The notes under the pieces: model-generated
What the model saw: the letters and a program-made list of their open reading frames with translations, nothing else
Database searches by the model: none
Told to the model about the DNA's origin: nothing
Made by a program: the position numbers and the translations under genes
In this document: piece by piece, positions 8,659 to 17,020 of the stretch
Layout: every line of letters starts with the position of its first letter
Position numbering within the stretch: position 1 is the stretch's first letter
Source: Herbiconiux gentiana
GTDB taxonomy: Bacteria; Actinomycetota; Actinomycetes; Actinomycetales; Microbacteriaceae
DNA: 64,000 bases
Reading direction: 5' to 3'
Assembly: GCF_024978135.1 (NCBI RefSeq)
Contig: NZ_JANTEZ010000009.1
Coordinates: 29,863 to 93,862, forward strand

Positions 8659-9545
8659 GGGCGGAACGCGCATCCGGAACCCGCCCCCGCATCGCGGTGG
8701 TGACCGTCAGCTACGACTCGGCCGCCGTGCTGGGGCCGTTCCTCGACTCGGTGCCGGCCGCCGCGGCCCGCACCGAGGTCGACGTGGTCGTGGCCGACAA
8801 CAAGCCCGGGTCACCCGCGCGTGCCGAGGTCGAGCGCCTCGTCGCCGCGGCGGGCGGCCGCTACCTGCCGATGACGGGCAACGTGGGCTACGGGCACGCC
8901 ATCAACGAGGCCGTCGCCTCGCTCGGCGGCGGTCACGAGTTCGTGCTCGTCTCGAACCCCGACGTGGTGCTCGCGCCGGGGTCGGTCGACGTGCTGGTCG
9001 ACACCATGCTCGAGCTCGACGACGCCGGGGCGATCGGGCCGAAGATCCTCGAGAGCGACGGCAGCGCCTATCCGTCCGCGCGGTCGGTGCCCTCGATCCG
9101 CAACGGCATCGGGCACGCCCTCTTCGCCAACGTCTGGCCCACGAACCCATGGACCCGCTCGTACCGTCTCGAGATCGGCGAGAACCCCGAGCGCCGCGAC
9201 GCGGGCTGGCTCTCGGGCTCGTGCTTCCTGGTGCGGCGGGAGGTGTTCGACGCCTTGGGCGGTTTCGACACCGGCTACTTCATGTACTTCGAGGACGTCG
9301 ACCTCGGCTACCGCATCGGCCGGGCCGGCTGGCGGAACGTCTACGAGCCCGCCGCCGAGGTGCTGCACACCGGGGCGCACTCGACCACCACCGAGTCGGC
9401 CCGGATGCTCCAAGCCCACCACGACAGTGCGAAGCGGTTCCTCGGCAAGAAGTACTCGGGGCCGCTGCTCTGGCCGGTGCGGGCGGCGCTGTCGCTCGGT
9501 CTCGGCGTGCGCTCGGCGTTCGTGCGGCGGCGTTCGGCGCACTGA
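8655..9545 (+). CDS. GT2 family glycosyltransferase (WbbL-like rhamnosyltransferase)
   Basis: A 296-residue enzyme whose GTG start overlaps the preceding stop (GTGA). Motifs in order are VVTVSYDSAAVLGPFLDS, VVADNKPGS, GNVGYGHAINEAV, LVSNPDVVLAPG near residue 99 and GSCFLVRREVFDALGGFDTGYF followed by MYFEDVDLGYRIG near 209. This pattern is that of WbbL-type rhamnosyltransferases, which add L-rhamnose from dTDP-rhamnose to a lipid-linked glycan. The true linkage is unknown. Confidence 0.88.
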   Translation: MRAERASGTRPRIAVVTVSYDSAAVLGPFLDSVPAAAARTEVDVVVADNKPGSPARAEVERLVAAAGGRYLPMTGNVGYGHAINEAVASLGGGHEFVLVSNPDVVLAPGSVDVLVDTMLELDDAGAIGPKILESDGSAYPSARSVPSIRNGIGHALFANVWPTNPWTRSYRLEIGENPERRDAGWLSGSCFLVRREVFDALGGFDTGYFMYFEDVDLGYRIGRAGWRNVYEPAAEVLHTGAHSTTTESARMLQAHHDSAKRFLGKKYSGPLLWPVRAALSLGLGVRSAFVRRRSAH

Positions 9546-9565
9546 GCCGCGACCCACGCGTTCGC

Positions 9566-9571
9566 TAGGGT
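9566..9571 (+). promoter_or_regulatory. Candidate -10 (TAGGGT)
   Basis: TAGGGT lies in the gap between two glycosyltransferase genes and would give a leader of about 35 nt carrying the GGAG at 9599-9602 used by the GTG at 9612. Confidence 0.4.
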
Positions 9572-9611
9572 GGAGGCTGGACGACCCCGACCTGAGATGG
9601 AGATCCGCCCG

Positions 9612-10817
9612 GTGAAGCTCGCAATGACCCTGATGGTGCGCGACGAGGCGGACATCATCGGGCCCATGATCGACCACCACCTCGCCCAGGGTGTGGACGT
9701 GCTGATCGTGACCGACAACGGTTCCGGTGACGGCACCGCCGAGATCCTGCAGCGCTACGCCGACGAGGGGCGCATCGACCTCCGGCACGACCCGGTGCAC
9801 CGCAAGCAGCAGAGCCCCGTCGTCACCCGCATGGCCCGCGACGCGGCCGCCCTGCACGGCGCCGACTGGGTGATCAACGCCGACGCCGACGAGTTCTTCG
9901 CCCCCGTCGACCGCTCGCTGACGCTGCACGACGTGTTCGAGCGCCTCGATCCCGCCATCCGCTCCTTCCTCGTGCCGGTCACGAACCTCACCGGCACCGC
10001 CGCCGAGGCCGGCACCGGTTTCGACCGCCTCGTCTACCGCGACCGCCGACCGGTCGAGAAGCTGCGCGCCACCGGCCTCCGCGACCACCCCACCGCCGAC
10101 GCGGTGCACGTGGGCGACCCCGAGGTCGACGTCATCCAGGGCAACCACTTCGTCAGCATCGCCTCGGCCGGCCTGCCGCCCGAGGAGCTCGCCATCGAGG
10201 TGCTGCACCTGCCCTGGCGCTCCTGGGCCCAGTACCGGCACAAGGTCGAGGTCTCGGGCCGCGCCTACGACGAGAACCCCGAGCTCACGCCCAGCCCGAA
10301 CCACCACGGCATGCGCGACTACCGCCGCCTGCAGCAGGGCGCCCTGCTGCCCTTCTACCTGCTGCGGCACCCCGACGAGCGCGAACTCGCCGAGGGTGTG
10401 GCCGCCGGTCACTTCGTCGAAGAGCGGATGCTCGCCGGCACCCTCGCGTCCCCGGTCGCCGACCTGGCCTTCGACCCGGCCGTGCTCGAGCGCTTCCGGG
10501 AGTTCGCCCCCGCGCTCCGCGACTCGGAGGCCCGCGGCTTCCGCATGCTCACCGCGGCCGAGGAGCGACTTCGGTTGAGCGAGGAGGAGAGCGCCCAGGC
10601 CCTCGCCGTACTGGAGGCCGAGCTCCGCGGCGAGGTGAACGCCATGAGCGACCGGCTCGGGGCCTCCGATCACGAGCGCCGGTTGGCCCAGGAGGAGCTC
10701 GCGCTCACCAAGGCGCACGCCGCCTCGCTCGAGGCCGAGCTCGCACGCCTGCGGCACCGGCCCGAGGTGCGCGTGGCGAACCGGCTGCGTCGGGCACTGC
10801 CCGGCACGAAGGGCTGA
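9612..10817 (+). CDS. Glycosyltransferase family 2-like enzyme (GT92/DUF23-like) with C-terminal coiled coil
   Basis: A 401-residue protein beginning KLAMTLMVRDEADIIGPMIDHHL, the start typical of the Glyco_tranf_2_4 family. Next come VLIVTDNGSGDGT and WVINADADEFF near residue 90, with the DxD motif. RDRRPVEKLRATG and a conserved His/Trp stretch (LHLPWRSWAQYRHK) follow. Residues ~315-385 form a long Glu/Ala/Leu helix, probably a coiled coil. GTG 9612 is preferred over ATG 9570 or 9597 because GGAG lies 9 nt upstream and because family members start at this point. It closes the rightward glycosyltransferase run. Donor and acceptor are unknown. Confidence 0.8.
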   Translation: MKLAMTLMVRDEADIIGPMIDHHLAQGVDVLIVTDNGSGDGTAEILQRYADEGRIDLRHDPVHRKQQSPVVTRMARDAAALHGADWVINADADEFFAPVDRSLTLHDVFERLDPAIRSFLVPVTNLTGTAAEAGTGFDRLVYRDRRPVEKLRATGLRDHPTADAVHVGDPEVDVIQGNHFVSIASAGLPPEELAIEVLHLPWRSWAQYRHKVEVSGRAYDENPELTPSPNHHGMRDYRRLQQGALLPFYLLRHPDERELAEGVAAGHFVEERMLAGTLASPVADLAFDPAVLERFREFAPALRDSEARGFRMLTAAEERLRLSEEESAQALAVLEAELRGEVNAMSDRLGASDHERRLAQEELALTKAHAASLEAELARLRHRPEVRVANRLRRALPGTKG

Positions 10818-10836
10818 CGCGCGGTCGATCCGGCCG

Positions 10837-10867
10837 GCCGCCCTGGGGGCTCCCAGCCCCGGGCGGC
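10837..10867. terminator. Hairpin between convergent genes
   Basis: GCCGCCC pairs with GGGCGGC, extended by GGGG/CCCC across a one-base bulge, with loop GCTCCCAG. It lies in the 51-nt gap between convergent stops at 10817 and 10869. There is no U-tract on either side, so intrinsic strength is uncertain. Confidence 0.5.
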
Positions 10868-10868
10868 G

Positions 10869-13259
10869 TCAGTTCGTGCAGGCCGTGAGGCCGGCGACGC
10901 CCGCGGTGAGCGTGTCGGCGCCGCCGAGCAGCACCACCTTCGTGGCCTTCAGCGCCCCGATGTCATTGATGACGGCCCGCGGGATGCAGTCCTTCGGCAC
11001 GATGTAGAGCGGAGCCTTCGTCTTGCCCGCCAGCACCCCGCCCGCCAGGGCGTCGGGGAAGTTGTAGCCCGTGGCGAGGTAGACGGTGCCGCTCGCCGTG
11101 AACACCGAGCGGTTGACCGCCTGGGAGGTGCCGAAGCGGTCGTCGCCCTGCAGCCGCTGCACCGTGATCCCGGCCGACCCGAGCGACGAAGCCACCCCGG
11201 CCGACACGGAGTAGACGCCGCCCGCGATCACCGCCTTCGTGGTGCCCTTCGCCGCGAACAGGTCGAGCGTCGGCCGGTCGGCCGTGGCCGCTCCGCCGTT
11301 CACGAGCACGATCGGTGCCCCCTTCGCTCCGGCGGCCGGGCCGGCCGAGAGCGCGTCGGGGAAGTTCGCCCCCGTGGCGGTGTAGGCGAGCGGGGCGGTC
11401 GGGAAGGCGGCGTCGGCGACCGCACGCGACACGGCGAAGCGGTCGTCGCCGTCGATCCGCGTCGTGTCGGCGACCAGGGCCTTCAGCTGGCCGAGCACGG
11501 CGTCGTTCACGGCGAAGCGTCCACCGACCACCACGATCTTCGTCGGCTGCAGACGGCTGATCTCGGCCGCCACCACGGGCAGCAGCTGGTCGGTGGGCGT
11601 GAGCAGCAGGGGGCCGCCGAGCTTCACGGCCGCGGGGGCGGCGCTCAGGGCATCCGGGTAGTTGCTGCCCGCCGCCACGAAGACGACCTTCGCCGTGCCG
11701 GGGTAGGCGCGTTTGGAGATCGTGGCCGCCACGTCGTAGCGGGTGGCGCCGCCGATGCGGTCGACGGCCGGGCGGGGCAGCAGCTGGTAGCTGTCGGTCA
11801 CGACCGGTGAATAGGTGACGTCGCCCCACTTCGCACCGACGGTGAAGCTGTGCCGGCCCGACTGCAGATTCGACGGGATCGGCAGCGACCAGGCGCCCTT
11901 CGCGTCGGGGGTGACGCTGTAGGAGGTGCCGTCGATCGTCACGAGCACCCGGTGCCGCGGCCCGCCGCCCGCGAGGGTGCCCCGGATGCTGTCGCCGACG
12001 AAGGAGGGTCGCAGATAGCTCGGCGTCGCCACCTTCACGCCGAGCTCCCAGTTCGGCAGGGCGCTGGCCACGCTCGGGCTGCCGTTGGAGGTGATCAACG
12101 GGAAGAAGGCGCTGATCGCGTTCGGCTGCGAGCCCCGGTCGCAGGTGCCGACCCAGTCGCCCGCGGTGCCGAGCCCGAACGCCGAGTCGCCGATCAGGGC
12201 CGAGGCGCCGCTGTCGCCCGGCAGCATGCACACGTCGGTGAGGGTCAGGTTCACGTACTGCGGGGTGCCCGAGTGGTTGTAGACCGGGTAGGACTCGTTG
12301 ACGACGAGGATGCTGCCGCAGGTCCAGCCGGTGGTGCGCCCCGACTTGCAGATCGGGGAGCCGACGATGCCGGTGGTCGCGTCCTTCACGGTGACGGGGG
12401 TGCCGTCGCCGAGCGCTCCGGCCCCACCGCCCCAGGTCGACACGACGGGTCGCGTGCCCCAGTCGGGCGAGACACCCACGGCGCCCACGTCGGCGCCGCC
12501 CCCGAACTTGTACTGGTCGGCGATCGGTGCCCCGATGATGGAGCCGCGGGTCGGGGTTCCCCCCGCCGCCGACTGCTTCGACTCGTAGTAGTAGGTGCCC
12601 GAGGCGTGGTCGGGCTCGATGCAGTGCCCCGAGGTGACGAACTGCGGCTGCGGGTAGGCCTTGTAGCGCCCGGTGAAGCCCACCGAGCAGACGTAGGTGT
12701 AGCCCTGGGCGAGGAACTGGAAGCCCTGGCCGCCCACGATGTCGGCGAGGGCGTCGAGCTTCAGCCCGGAGAGGTCGGGCTCGGCCGGGGCGCCGAGCTC
12801 GGCCGTCGCGCCGAGCGACTCGACCGTGGCCGCCGCCTGCTCGTCGGGCACGTTCACCACGAGCGAGGTGCCCTCGAGGCGCGAACCCAGCACCTCGAGG
12901 CCGCCGGCGGCGAGGGCGTCGACCACGTCGGAGGCGTCGGCGGCCGCGTTCGAGCGGGCGAGGTACTCCTCGGGGGTCTCGCCGAGGTCGCGCTCGACCG
13001 CCTCCGTCAGCTCGGCCGGGAGCTCGGCCGCCTCGGCGACGTACGACGCCGCGTCGTAGGACGACATGATCGGCGCGTCGGCCGGGAGCTCGACGGTGTC
13101 GCCGGCCTCGGCGTCGGGTCGGGCATCCGGAGCCGGGGTGGACGTCGTGGGCGGCGGGAGCGTCTCGGCCGAAGCCGTGGCCGCCGGGGCCACGAGGAAC
13201 GCGCCGGCCACGAGGGCGGCGGTCAGGAGCGCGAGCGGAGAGCGGGCGGGGCGGGGCAC
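10869..13259 (-). CDS. Secreted trypsin-like serine protease with three cell-wall-binding (CWB2) repeats
   Basis: A 796-residue exported protein. A signal peptide ends near residue 31 (ATASA-ET). Residues ~50-175 resemble an alpha-lytic/streptogrisin-type pro-region (TPEEYLARSNAAADASDVVDAL). The S1 domain follows, with the catalytic triad visible as SGHCIEP (His ~213), GADVGAVGV (Asp ~257) and PGDSGAS (Ser ~349). A small Ig-like segment (~420-495) precedes three CWB2 repeats (RIGGATRYDVAATIS, RIDGDDRFAVSRAV, RLQGDDRFGTSQAV) that end the protein. CWB2 modules hold proteins on the wall through a polymer ligand in Clostridioides. By inference this protease is wall-anchored and may process surface proteins. 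The start is GTG 13259, 7 nt after a -10 box. Confidence 0.92.
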   Translation of the reverse strand: MPRPARSPLALLTAALVAGAFLVAPAATASAETLPPPTTSTPAPDARPDAEAGDTVELPADAPIMSSYDAASYVAEAAELPAELTEAVERDLGETPEEYLARSNAAADASDVVDALAAGGLEVLGSRLEGTSLVVNVPDEQAAATVESLGATAELGAPAEPDLSGLKLDALADIVGGQGFQFLAQGYTYVCSVGFTGRYKAYPQPQFVTSGHCIEPDHASGTYYYESKQSAAGGTPTRGSIIGAPIADQYKFGGGADVGAVGVSPDWGTRPVVSTWGGGAGALGDGTPVTVKDATTGIVGSPICKSGRTTGWTCGSILVVNESYPVYNHSGTPQYVNLTLTDVCMLPGDSGASALIGDSAFGLGTAGDWVGTCDRGSQPNAISAFFPLITSNGSPSVASALPNWELGVKVATPSYLRPSFVGDSIRGTLAGGGPRHRVLVTIDGTSYSVTPDAKGAWSLPIPSNLQSGRHSFTVGAKWGDVTYSPVVTDSYQLLPRPAVDRIGGATRYDVAATISKRAYPGTAKVVFVAAGSNYPDALSAAPAAVKLGGPLLLTPTDQLLPVVAAEISRLQPTKIVVVGGRFAVNDAVLGQLKALVADTTRIDGDDRFAVSRAVADAAFPTAPLAYTATGANFPDALSAGPAAGAKGAPIVLVNGGAATADRPTLDLFAAKGTTKAVIAGGVYSVSAGVASSLGSAGITVQRLQGDDRFGTSQAVNRSVFTASGTVYLATGYNFPDALAGGVLAGKTKAPLYIVPKDCIPRAVINDIGALKATKVVLLGGADTLTAGVAGLTACTN

Positions 13260-13265
13260 CCTCTC

Positions 13266-13271
13266 ACGCTA
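13266..13271 (-). promoter_or_regulatory. Leaderless-type -10 (TAGCGT) for the CWB2 protease
   Basis: TAGCGT on the minus strand ends exactly 7 nt before GTG 13259. Confidence 0.5.
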
Positions 13272-13334
13272 CGGGGCGCACCCCGCCCCGCCCGGCTGCG
13301 ACTCGCGCCGCCGCCGAGCCGGGGCGTGCGGGCG

Positions 13335-14207
13335 TCAGGCCTCGTCGGCCGCGATCAGGGTCTGCAGGTAGGCGCCGTAACCGCTCTTCACGAGCGGGGC
13401 GGCGAGCTTCGCGAGCTGCTCCGAGTCGATCCAGCCGGCACGCCAGGCGATCTCCTCGATGCAGCCGATCTTGAAGCCCTGCCGGTCCTCGATCACGCGC
13501 ACGTACTCGGAGGCCTGCATCATCGACTCGAAGGTGCCGGTGTCGAGCCAGGCCGTGCCGCGCTCGAGCACCTGCACGTGCAGGTCGCCACGCTCGAGGT
13601 AGCGCTCGTTGACGGTCGAGATCTCGAGCTCGCCGCGCGCGCTCGGCTCGATCGACTTGGCGATCTCCACCACGTCGTTGTCGTAGAAGTAGAGCCCGGG
13701 CACCGCGTAGTTCGACTTGGGATGCTCGGGCTTCTCCTCGATCGACAGCGCGGTGAAGTCGTCGTCGAACTCGACCACGCCGTAGGCGCGCGGCTCGGCC
13801 ACGTGGTACGCGAAGATCTTCGCGCCCTCGAGCGTGCCGTTGTCGCGAAGGGAGGAACCGAGGCCCGAGCCGTGGAAGATGTTGTCGCCGAGCACCAGGG
13901 CGACGCTCTCGTCGCCGATGAACTCCTCGCCGATGATGAACGCCTGGGCGAGGCCGTCGGGCGAGGGCTGCACCGCGTACTCGAGCCGGATGCCCAGCTC
14001 GGAGCCGTCGCCGAGCAGCGCCTTGAACTGCTCGTTGTACTCGGGCGTGGTGATGATCAGGATCTCGTTGATGCCGGCCATCATCAGCGTCGACAGGGGG
14101 TAGTACACCATCGGCTTGTCGTAGATGGGCATCAGCTGCTTCGAGATGCCCTTCGTGATCGGCCACAGCCGCGTGCCGGAACCGCCGGCCAGGATGATTC
14201 CGCGCAT
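13335..14207 (-). CDS. rmlA: Glucose-1-phosphate thymidylyltransferase
   Basis: A 290-residue enzyme of dTDP-rhamnose synthesis that joins dTTP and glucose-1-phosphate to give dTDP-glucose. The nucleotidyltransferase signature GGSGTRLWP (residues 8-16) and [12 protein letters not shown] follow directly after the start. [33 protein letters not shown] and [18 protein letters not shown] are all typical RmlA blocks. Length and order are normal. Its ATG shares one base with the stop of rmlC, so rmlC-rmlA is a coupled pair. A longer upstream reading in this frame is the rmlC antisense/alternate frame and was discarded. Confidence 0.97.
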   Translation of the reverse strand: MRGIILAGGSGTRLWPITKGISKQLMPIYDKPMVYYPLSTLMMAGINEILIITTPEYNEQFKALLGDGSELGIRLEYAVQPSPDGLAQAFIIGEEFIGDESVALVLGDNIFHGSGLGSSLRDNGTLEGAKIFAYHVAEPRAYGVVEFDDDFTALSIEEKPEHPKSNYAVPGLYFYDNDVVEIAKSIEPSARGELEISTVNERYLERGDLHVQVLERGTAWLDTGTFESMMQASEYVRVIEDRQGFKIGCIEEIAWRAGWIDSEQLAKLAAPLVKSGYGAYLQTLIAADEA

Positions 14208-14818
14208 CAGACGCCCTTCTCGCTCAGCGAGGCGTAGAACGCCCGCGCCTCGTCCCAGGTGGGGAGGATGCCCGCCGCGGCCGCCTCGGCGAGGGTCGGC
14301 GCATTCGTGTCTTTGGGGCTGAGCAGCGGCTCGCCCGCCTCGGGCGGGAAGACCAGGCCGATCGCCGGGTCGCGCGGGTCGATGCCGTGCTCGCGCTCGG
14401 CGTTGAAGGTCGAGGTGACGAGATAGCTCACGGTCGCGTCGTCGGTGAGGGCGACGAAGGCGTGGCCGAGGCCCTCGCTGAGGTAGATCGCGCGGCGGTC
14501 GACGTCGTCGAGCAGCACCGAGTCCCACTGGCCGAAGGTCGGCGAACCGACGCGGATGTCGATCACGAAGTCGAGCACCGCCCCGTGCGTGCAGGTGACG
14601 TACTTGGCCTGCGACGGCGGGATGTCGGCGAAGTGGATGCCGCGCACGACACCCTTCTTCGACACCGAGGTGTTGGCCTGCGCCAGGTCGAGCGGATGCC
14701 CGATGACCTCTTCGAGCTTGTCGAAGCGGTACCACTCCAGGAACACGCCACGGTCGTCGCCGAACTGCTTCGGCGTGATCTCATAGCTGTCGGGGATCGT
14801 CAATTCGCGGATCTGCAC
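14207..14818 (-). CDS. rmlC: dTDP-4-dehydrorhamnose 3,5-epimerase
   Basis: A 203-residue cupin enzyme converting dTDP-4-keto-6-deoxyglucose to dTDP-4-keto-L-rhamnose. It shows the catalytic block KGVVRGIHF with its His, then [28 protein letters not shown] and [17 protein letters not shown], in the order expected for RmlC. The C-terminus ([14 protein letters not shown]) is a usual actinobacterial tail. The GTG at 14818 is taken as start because a TAGACT box ends 7 nt before it. The gene uses the same RmlB product as the neighbouring WecE, so this is the rhamnose branch of a shared dTDP-sugar intermediate. Confidence 0.96.
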   Translation of the reverse strand: MQIRELTIPDSYEITPKQFGDDRGVFLEWYRFDKLEEVIGHPLDLAQANTSVSKKGVVRGIHFADIPPSQAKYVTCTHGAVLDFVIDIRVGSPTFGQWDSVLLDDVDRRAIYLSEGLGHAFVALTDDATVSYLVTSTFNAEREHGIDPRDPAIGLVFPPEAGEPLLSPKDTNAPTLAEAAAAGILPTWDEARAFYASLSEKGV

Positions 14819-14824
14819 GGTCAG

Positions 14825-14830
14825 AGTCTA
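14825..14830 (-). promoter_or_regulatory. Leaderless-type -10 (TAGACT) for rmlC-rmlA
   Basis: TAGACT ends 7 nt before GTG 14818, lying in the 17-nt space after the wecE stop. It gives rmlC-rmlA a promoter of its own, separate from the upstream operon. Confidence 0.5.
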
Positions 14831-14835
14831 ACGAA

Positions 14836-15984
14836 TCACGCCACGCGCACCGGGCGGTAGCCCGTCACGCCCTCGATCACGCGCTCGATCTGCGCGTCGG
14901 ACAGACCCGCCCAGAGCGGCAGCCGCACCAGCTGAGACGAGAAGGCCGCCGTGCGGTCGAGCTGGTGCGCGGTGCGGCCGAAGCGCCGGCCGGCGGGCGA
15001 GGAGTCGAGCGGCACGTAGTGGAAGGCCGCGCGCACGCCGGCCTCGCGGAGATGCGCGATCAGCCCCTGCTGGCCGTCGTGGTCGCCCATCACCGCGTAG
15101 AAGAGGTGCGCGCTGTGCTCGAGACCCACCGTGTCGGAGACCAGGGTGGCTCCGACGTCACCGGCCCACTCGGCGAGGCCCTCGGCGTAGGCCGTCCAGA
15201 CCCTCAGGCGGCGCTCTTGGATCTCGTCGAAGGCCGCCAGCTGCGCGTCGAGCACGGCGGCGTTCAGCTCGCTCGGCAGGTAGCTCGAGCCCTCGTCCTG
15301 CCAGGTGTACTTGTCGACCTGGCCACGCAGGAATCGGGCGCGGTTGGTGCCCTTCTCCCGGATGATCTCGGCCCGCTCCCAGAGCGCCGGGTCGTTCACC
15401 AGCAGGGCCCCGCCCTCGCCGCAGTGCACGTTCTTGGTGTCGTGGAAGCTCTGGGTGCCGAGCACCCCGGCGGTGCCGAGCCGGTGCCCGCCGGAGCGGC
15501 CGCCGAGGCCGTGGGCGTTGTCCTCCACGAGGGCGACCCCGGCCTCGGCGGTGACCGCGAGGAGGGCGTCGAGGTCGACCGCGGCGCCGCCGTAGTGCAT
15601 CGCGATCACGGCGCGGGTGCGCGGGGTGATCGCCTCGGCCACCTGACCGACGTCGAGGTTGCCGCTCGGGCCCTCGATGTCGACGAACACGGGTGTCGCC
15701 CCGCGCGCGACCACCGCGATGGCGGCGGAGGTGAAGGTGAAGCTCGGCAGCACGACCTCGTCGCCCGGGCGGACGTCGACGAGCAGCATCGACATCTCGA
15801 GGGCGTGCGTGCAGGAGGTGGTGAGCAGGGCGTCGCCGGCTCCCGAGATGCCGCGCAGGCGCTCGGTGGCCGAGGCGGTGAACGCTCCGTCGCCGTGCGA
15901 GTGGTCGGAGTCGAGCACGGCGGCGAGGTTGGTCAGCTCTCCGGGCGCCCGGAAGGGGCGGCTGAAGACGATCTCATCGGTCAC
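14836..15984 (-). CDS. wecE: dTDP-4-amino-4,6-dideoxygalactose transaminase (WecE/RffA)
   Basis: A 382-residue PLP enzyme of the DegT/DnrJ/EryC1/StrS family. Blocks shared with enterobacterial WecE include TTSCTHALEMSMLL, PGDEVVLPSFTFTS, HYGG, FHDTKNVHCGEGGAL with the Schiff-base Lys near residue 182, IIREKGTNRARFLRGQVDKY and AAFHYVPLDSSPAG. WecE aminates dTDP-4-keto-6-deoxyglucose, the RmlB product, to dTDP-Fuc4N. No WecD-like acetyltransferase is visible, so the amine may stay free or be acylated from elsewhere. The GTG start overlaps the upstream GT2 stop by 11 nt, making it the last gene of a coupled operon. Confidence 0.95.
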   Translation of the reverse strand: MTDEIVFSRPFRAPGELTNLAAVLDSDHSHGDGAFTASATERLRGISGAGDALLTTSCTHALEMSMLLVDVRPGDEVVLPSFTFTSAAIAVVARGATPVFVDIEGPSGNLDVGQVAEAITPRTRAVIAMHYGGAAVDLDALLAVTAEAGVALVEDNAHGLGGRSGGHRLGTAGVLGTQSFHDTKNVHCGEGGALLVNDPALWERAEIIREKGTNRARFLRGQVDKYTWQDEGSSYLPSELNAAVLDAQLAAFDEIQERRLRVWTAYAEGLAEWAGDVGATLVSDTVGLEHSAHLFYAVMGDHDGQQGLIAHLREAGVRAAFHYVPLDSSPAGRRFGRTAHQLDRTAAFSSQLVRLPLWAGLSDAQIERVIEGVTGYRPVRVA

Positions 15985-17020
15985 GGGGCGCCTCCTCGGA
16001 CTCTCCCGGCTCGGGGTCGTCGGGCATGATCGTCTCCGGGTTGTCGACGGTGAGGTAGAGCGGCCGCCCCATCGACACGTTCAGGCCCACCCCGATGTAC
16101 TCGGCGATCACCCCGAGGGCGAACAGGATGGCGCCCGAGCACAGCAGCACGGCCACCATCAGCGAGGCCCAGCCCGCGGTCTCGGGGTTCGACCCCACCT
16201 GCGGGGCGATGATCACGTAGAGCGCCACCGCGATGCCGAGCAGCGCGATGATGCCACCCAGCACGCTCACGGCCCGGAGGCCCGCGGTGCCGCTCGTCAG
16301 CACCATGCGCCAGAAGTAGGCGAACAGCGCGGGCAGCGAGTAGCCCGAGACCCGCCCGTCGGCGGTGCGCAGCCGGGTCGGGCAGGTGGCCACGCGGTTC
16401 GTCACCCAGGAGAGGGCGACATCCAGGTAGACGCCGGTCGCCGCGAACGAGGCGAGCTTGCGGCCCATGTCGCCGCGCACGAGACGGAAGCTCTGGAACT
16501 GGCTGGCGTCGGGGAGGTGGAAGGCGGTGCCGAGCATCCGCTTCGACGACTTCGACGCCGCGGCCCGCAGGAACCCGTGCGGGCGCTCGTTGGTGAACCG
16601 GGCGTAGACGACGCCGGCCCGCTCGCGGACGGCGGTGTCGAGGAAGGCGCCGAGGTCGGCCGGATCGTGCTGGCCGTCCTCGTCGAGGGTGACGATCCAG
16701 CGGCCCGTCGACTTCGCCATGCCCGCGATCGTCGCCGCGTGCTGACCGAAGTTGCGGCTCAGCCAGATGATGCTGACGAAGGGGTGCTGCTCGGCGAGGG
16801 TGCGCATCACCGCGTCCGACTGGTCGGGCCCGTTGTCGTGCACCAGGATGACCTCGGCGATGCGGTAGGCGTGCCCATCGGGGGTGATCGCCCCGTGCGT
16901 GTAGGGCACGAGCTCGCCGACCATCGCGGCCAGGGTGCGCTCGCCCTGGTAGACCGGCACCACGACCGACATCGTGTAGACCGGCTCGGCGCGCGGCGGG
17001 AGGGGATCGACGGGGGTCAT
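15974..17020 (-). CDS. Polyprenyl-phosphate glycosyltransferase (ArnC/GtrB-like, GT2)
   Basis: A 348-residue membrane enzyme. The GT2 domain has MSVVVPVYQGERTL, VILVHDNGPDQSDAVM, WLSRNFGQHAATIAGM and TLDEDGQHDPADL, where the DxD-like motif binds metal and nucleotide sugar. Two C-terminal hydrophobic helices (ALLGIAVALYVII and MVAVLLCSGAILFALGVIAEYIG) match ArnC/GtrB/DPM-synthase types that load a sugar on undecaprenyl phosphate at the inner face. Its ATG overlaps the upstream stop by one base. With the adjacent GtrA and GT-C-like proteins it completes a three-part system for modifying glycans outside the membrane. Donor is inferred, possibly dTDP-Fuc4N from WecE. Confidence 0.87.
   Translation of the reverse strand: MTPVDPLPPRAEPVYTMSVVVPVYQGERTLAAMVGELVPYTHGAITPDGHAYRIAEVILVHDNGPDQSDAVMRTLAEQHPFVSIIWLSRNFGQHAATIAGMAKSTGRWIVTLDEDGQHDPADLGAFLDTAVRERAGVVYARFTNERPHGFLRAAASKSSKRMLGTAFHLPDASQFQSFRLVRGDMGRKLASFAATGVYLDVALSWVTNRVATCPTRLRTADGRVSGYSLPALFAYFWRMVLTSGTAGLRAVSVLGGIIALLGIAVALYVIIAPQVGSNPETAGWASLMVAVLLCSGAILFALGVIAEYIGVGLNVSMGRPLYLTVDNPETIMPDDPEPGESEEAPRDR

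Noticed and set aside
9570..9611. Upstream start (ATG 9570 or 9597) for the GT2-like gene
   Set aside because: GTG 9612 has a GGAG site 9 nt upstream and starts at the point where family members begin; the earlier codons overlap the likely leader.
11850..14237. A 795-codon rightward frame opposite the protease and rmlA/rmlC
   Set aside because: Arg/Gly/Ala-rich composition, no motifs, and fully antisense to well-supported genes.
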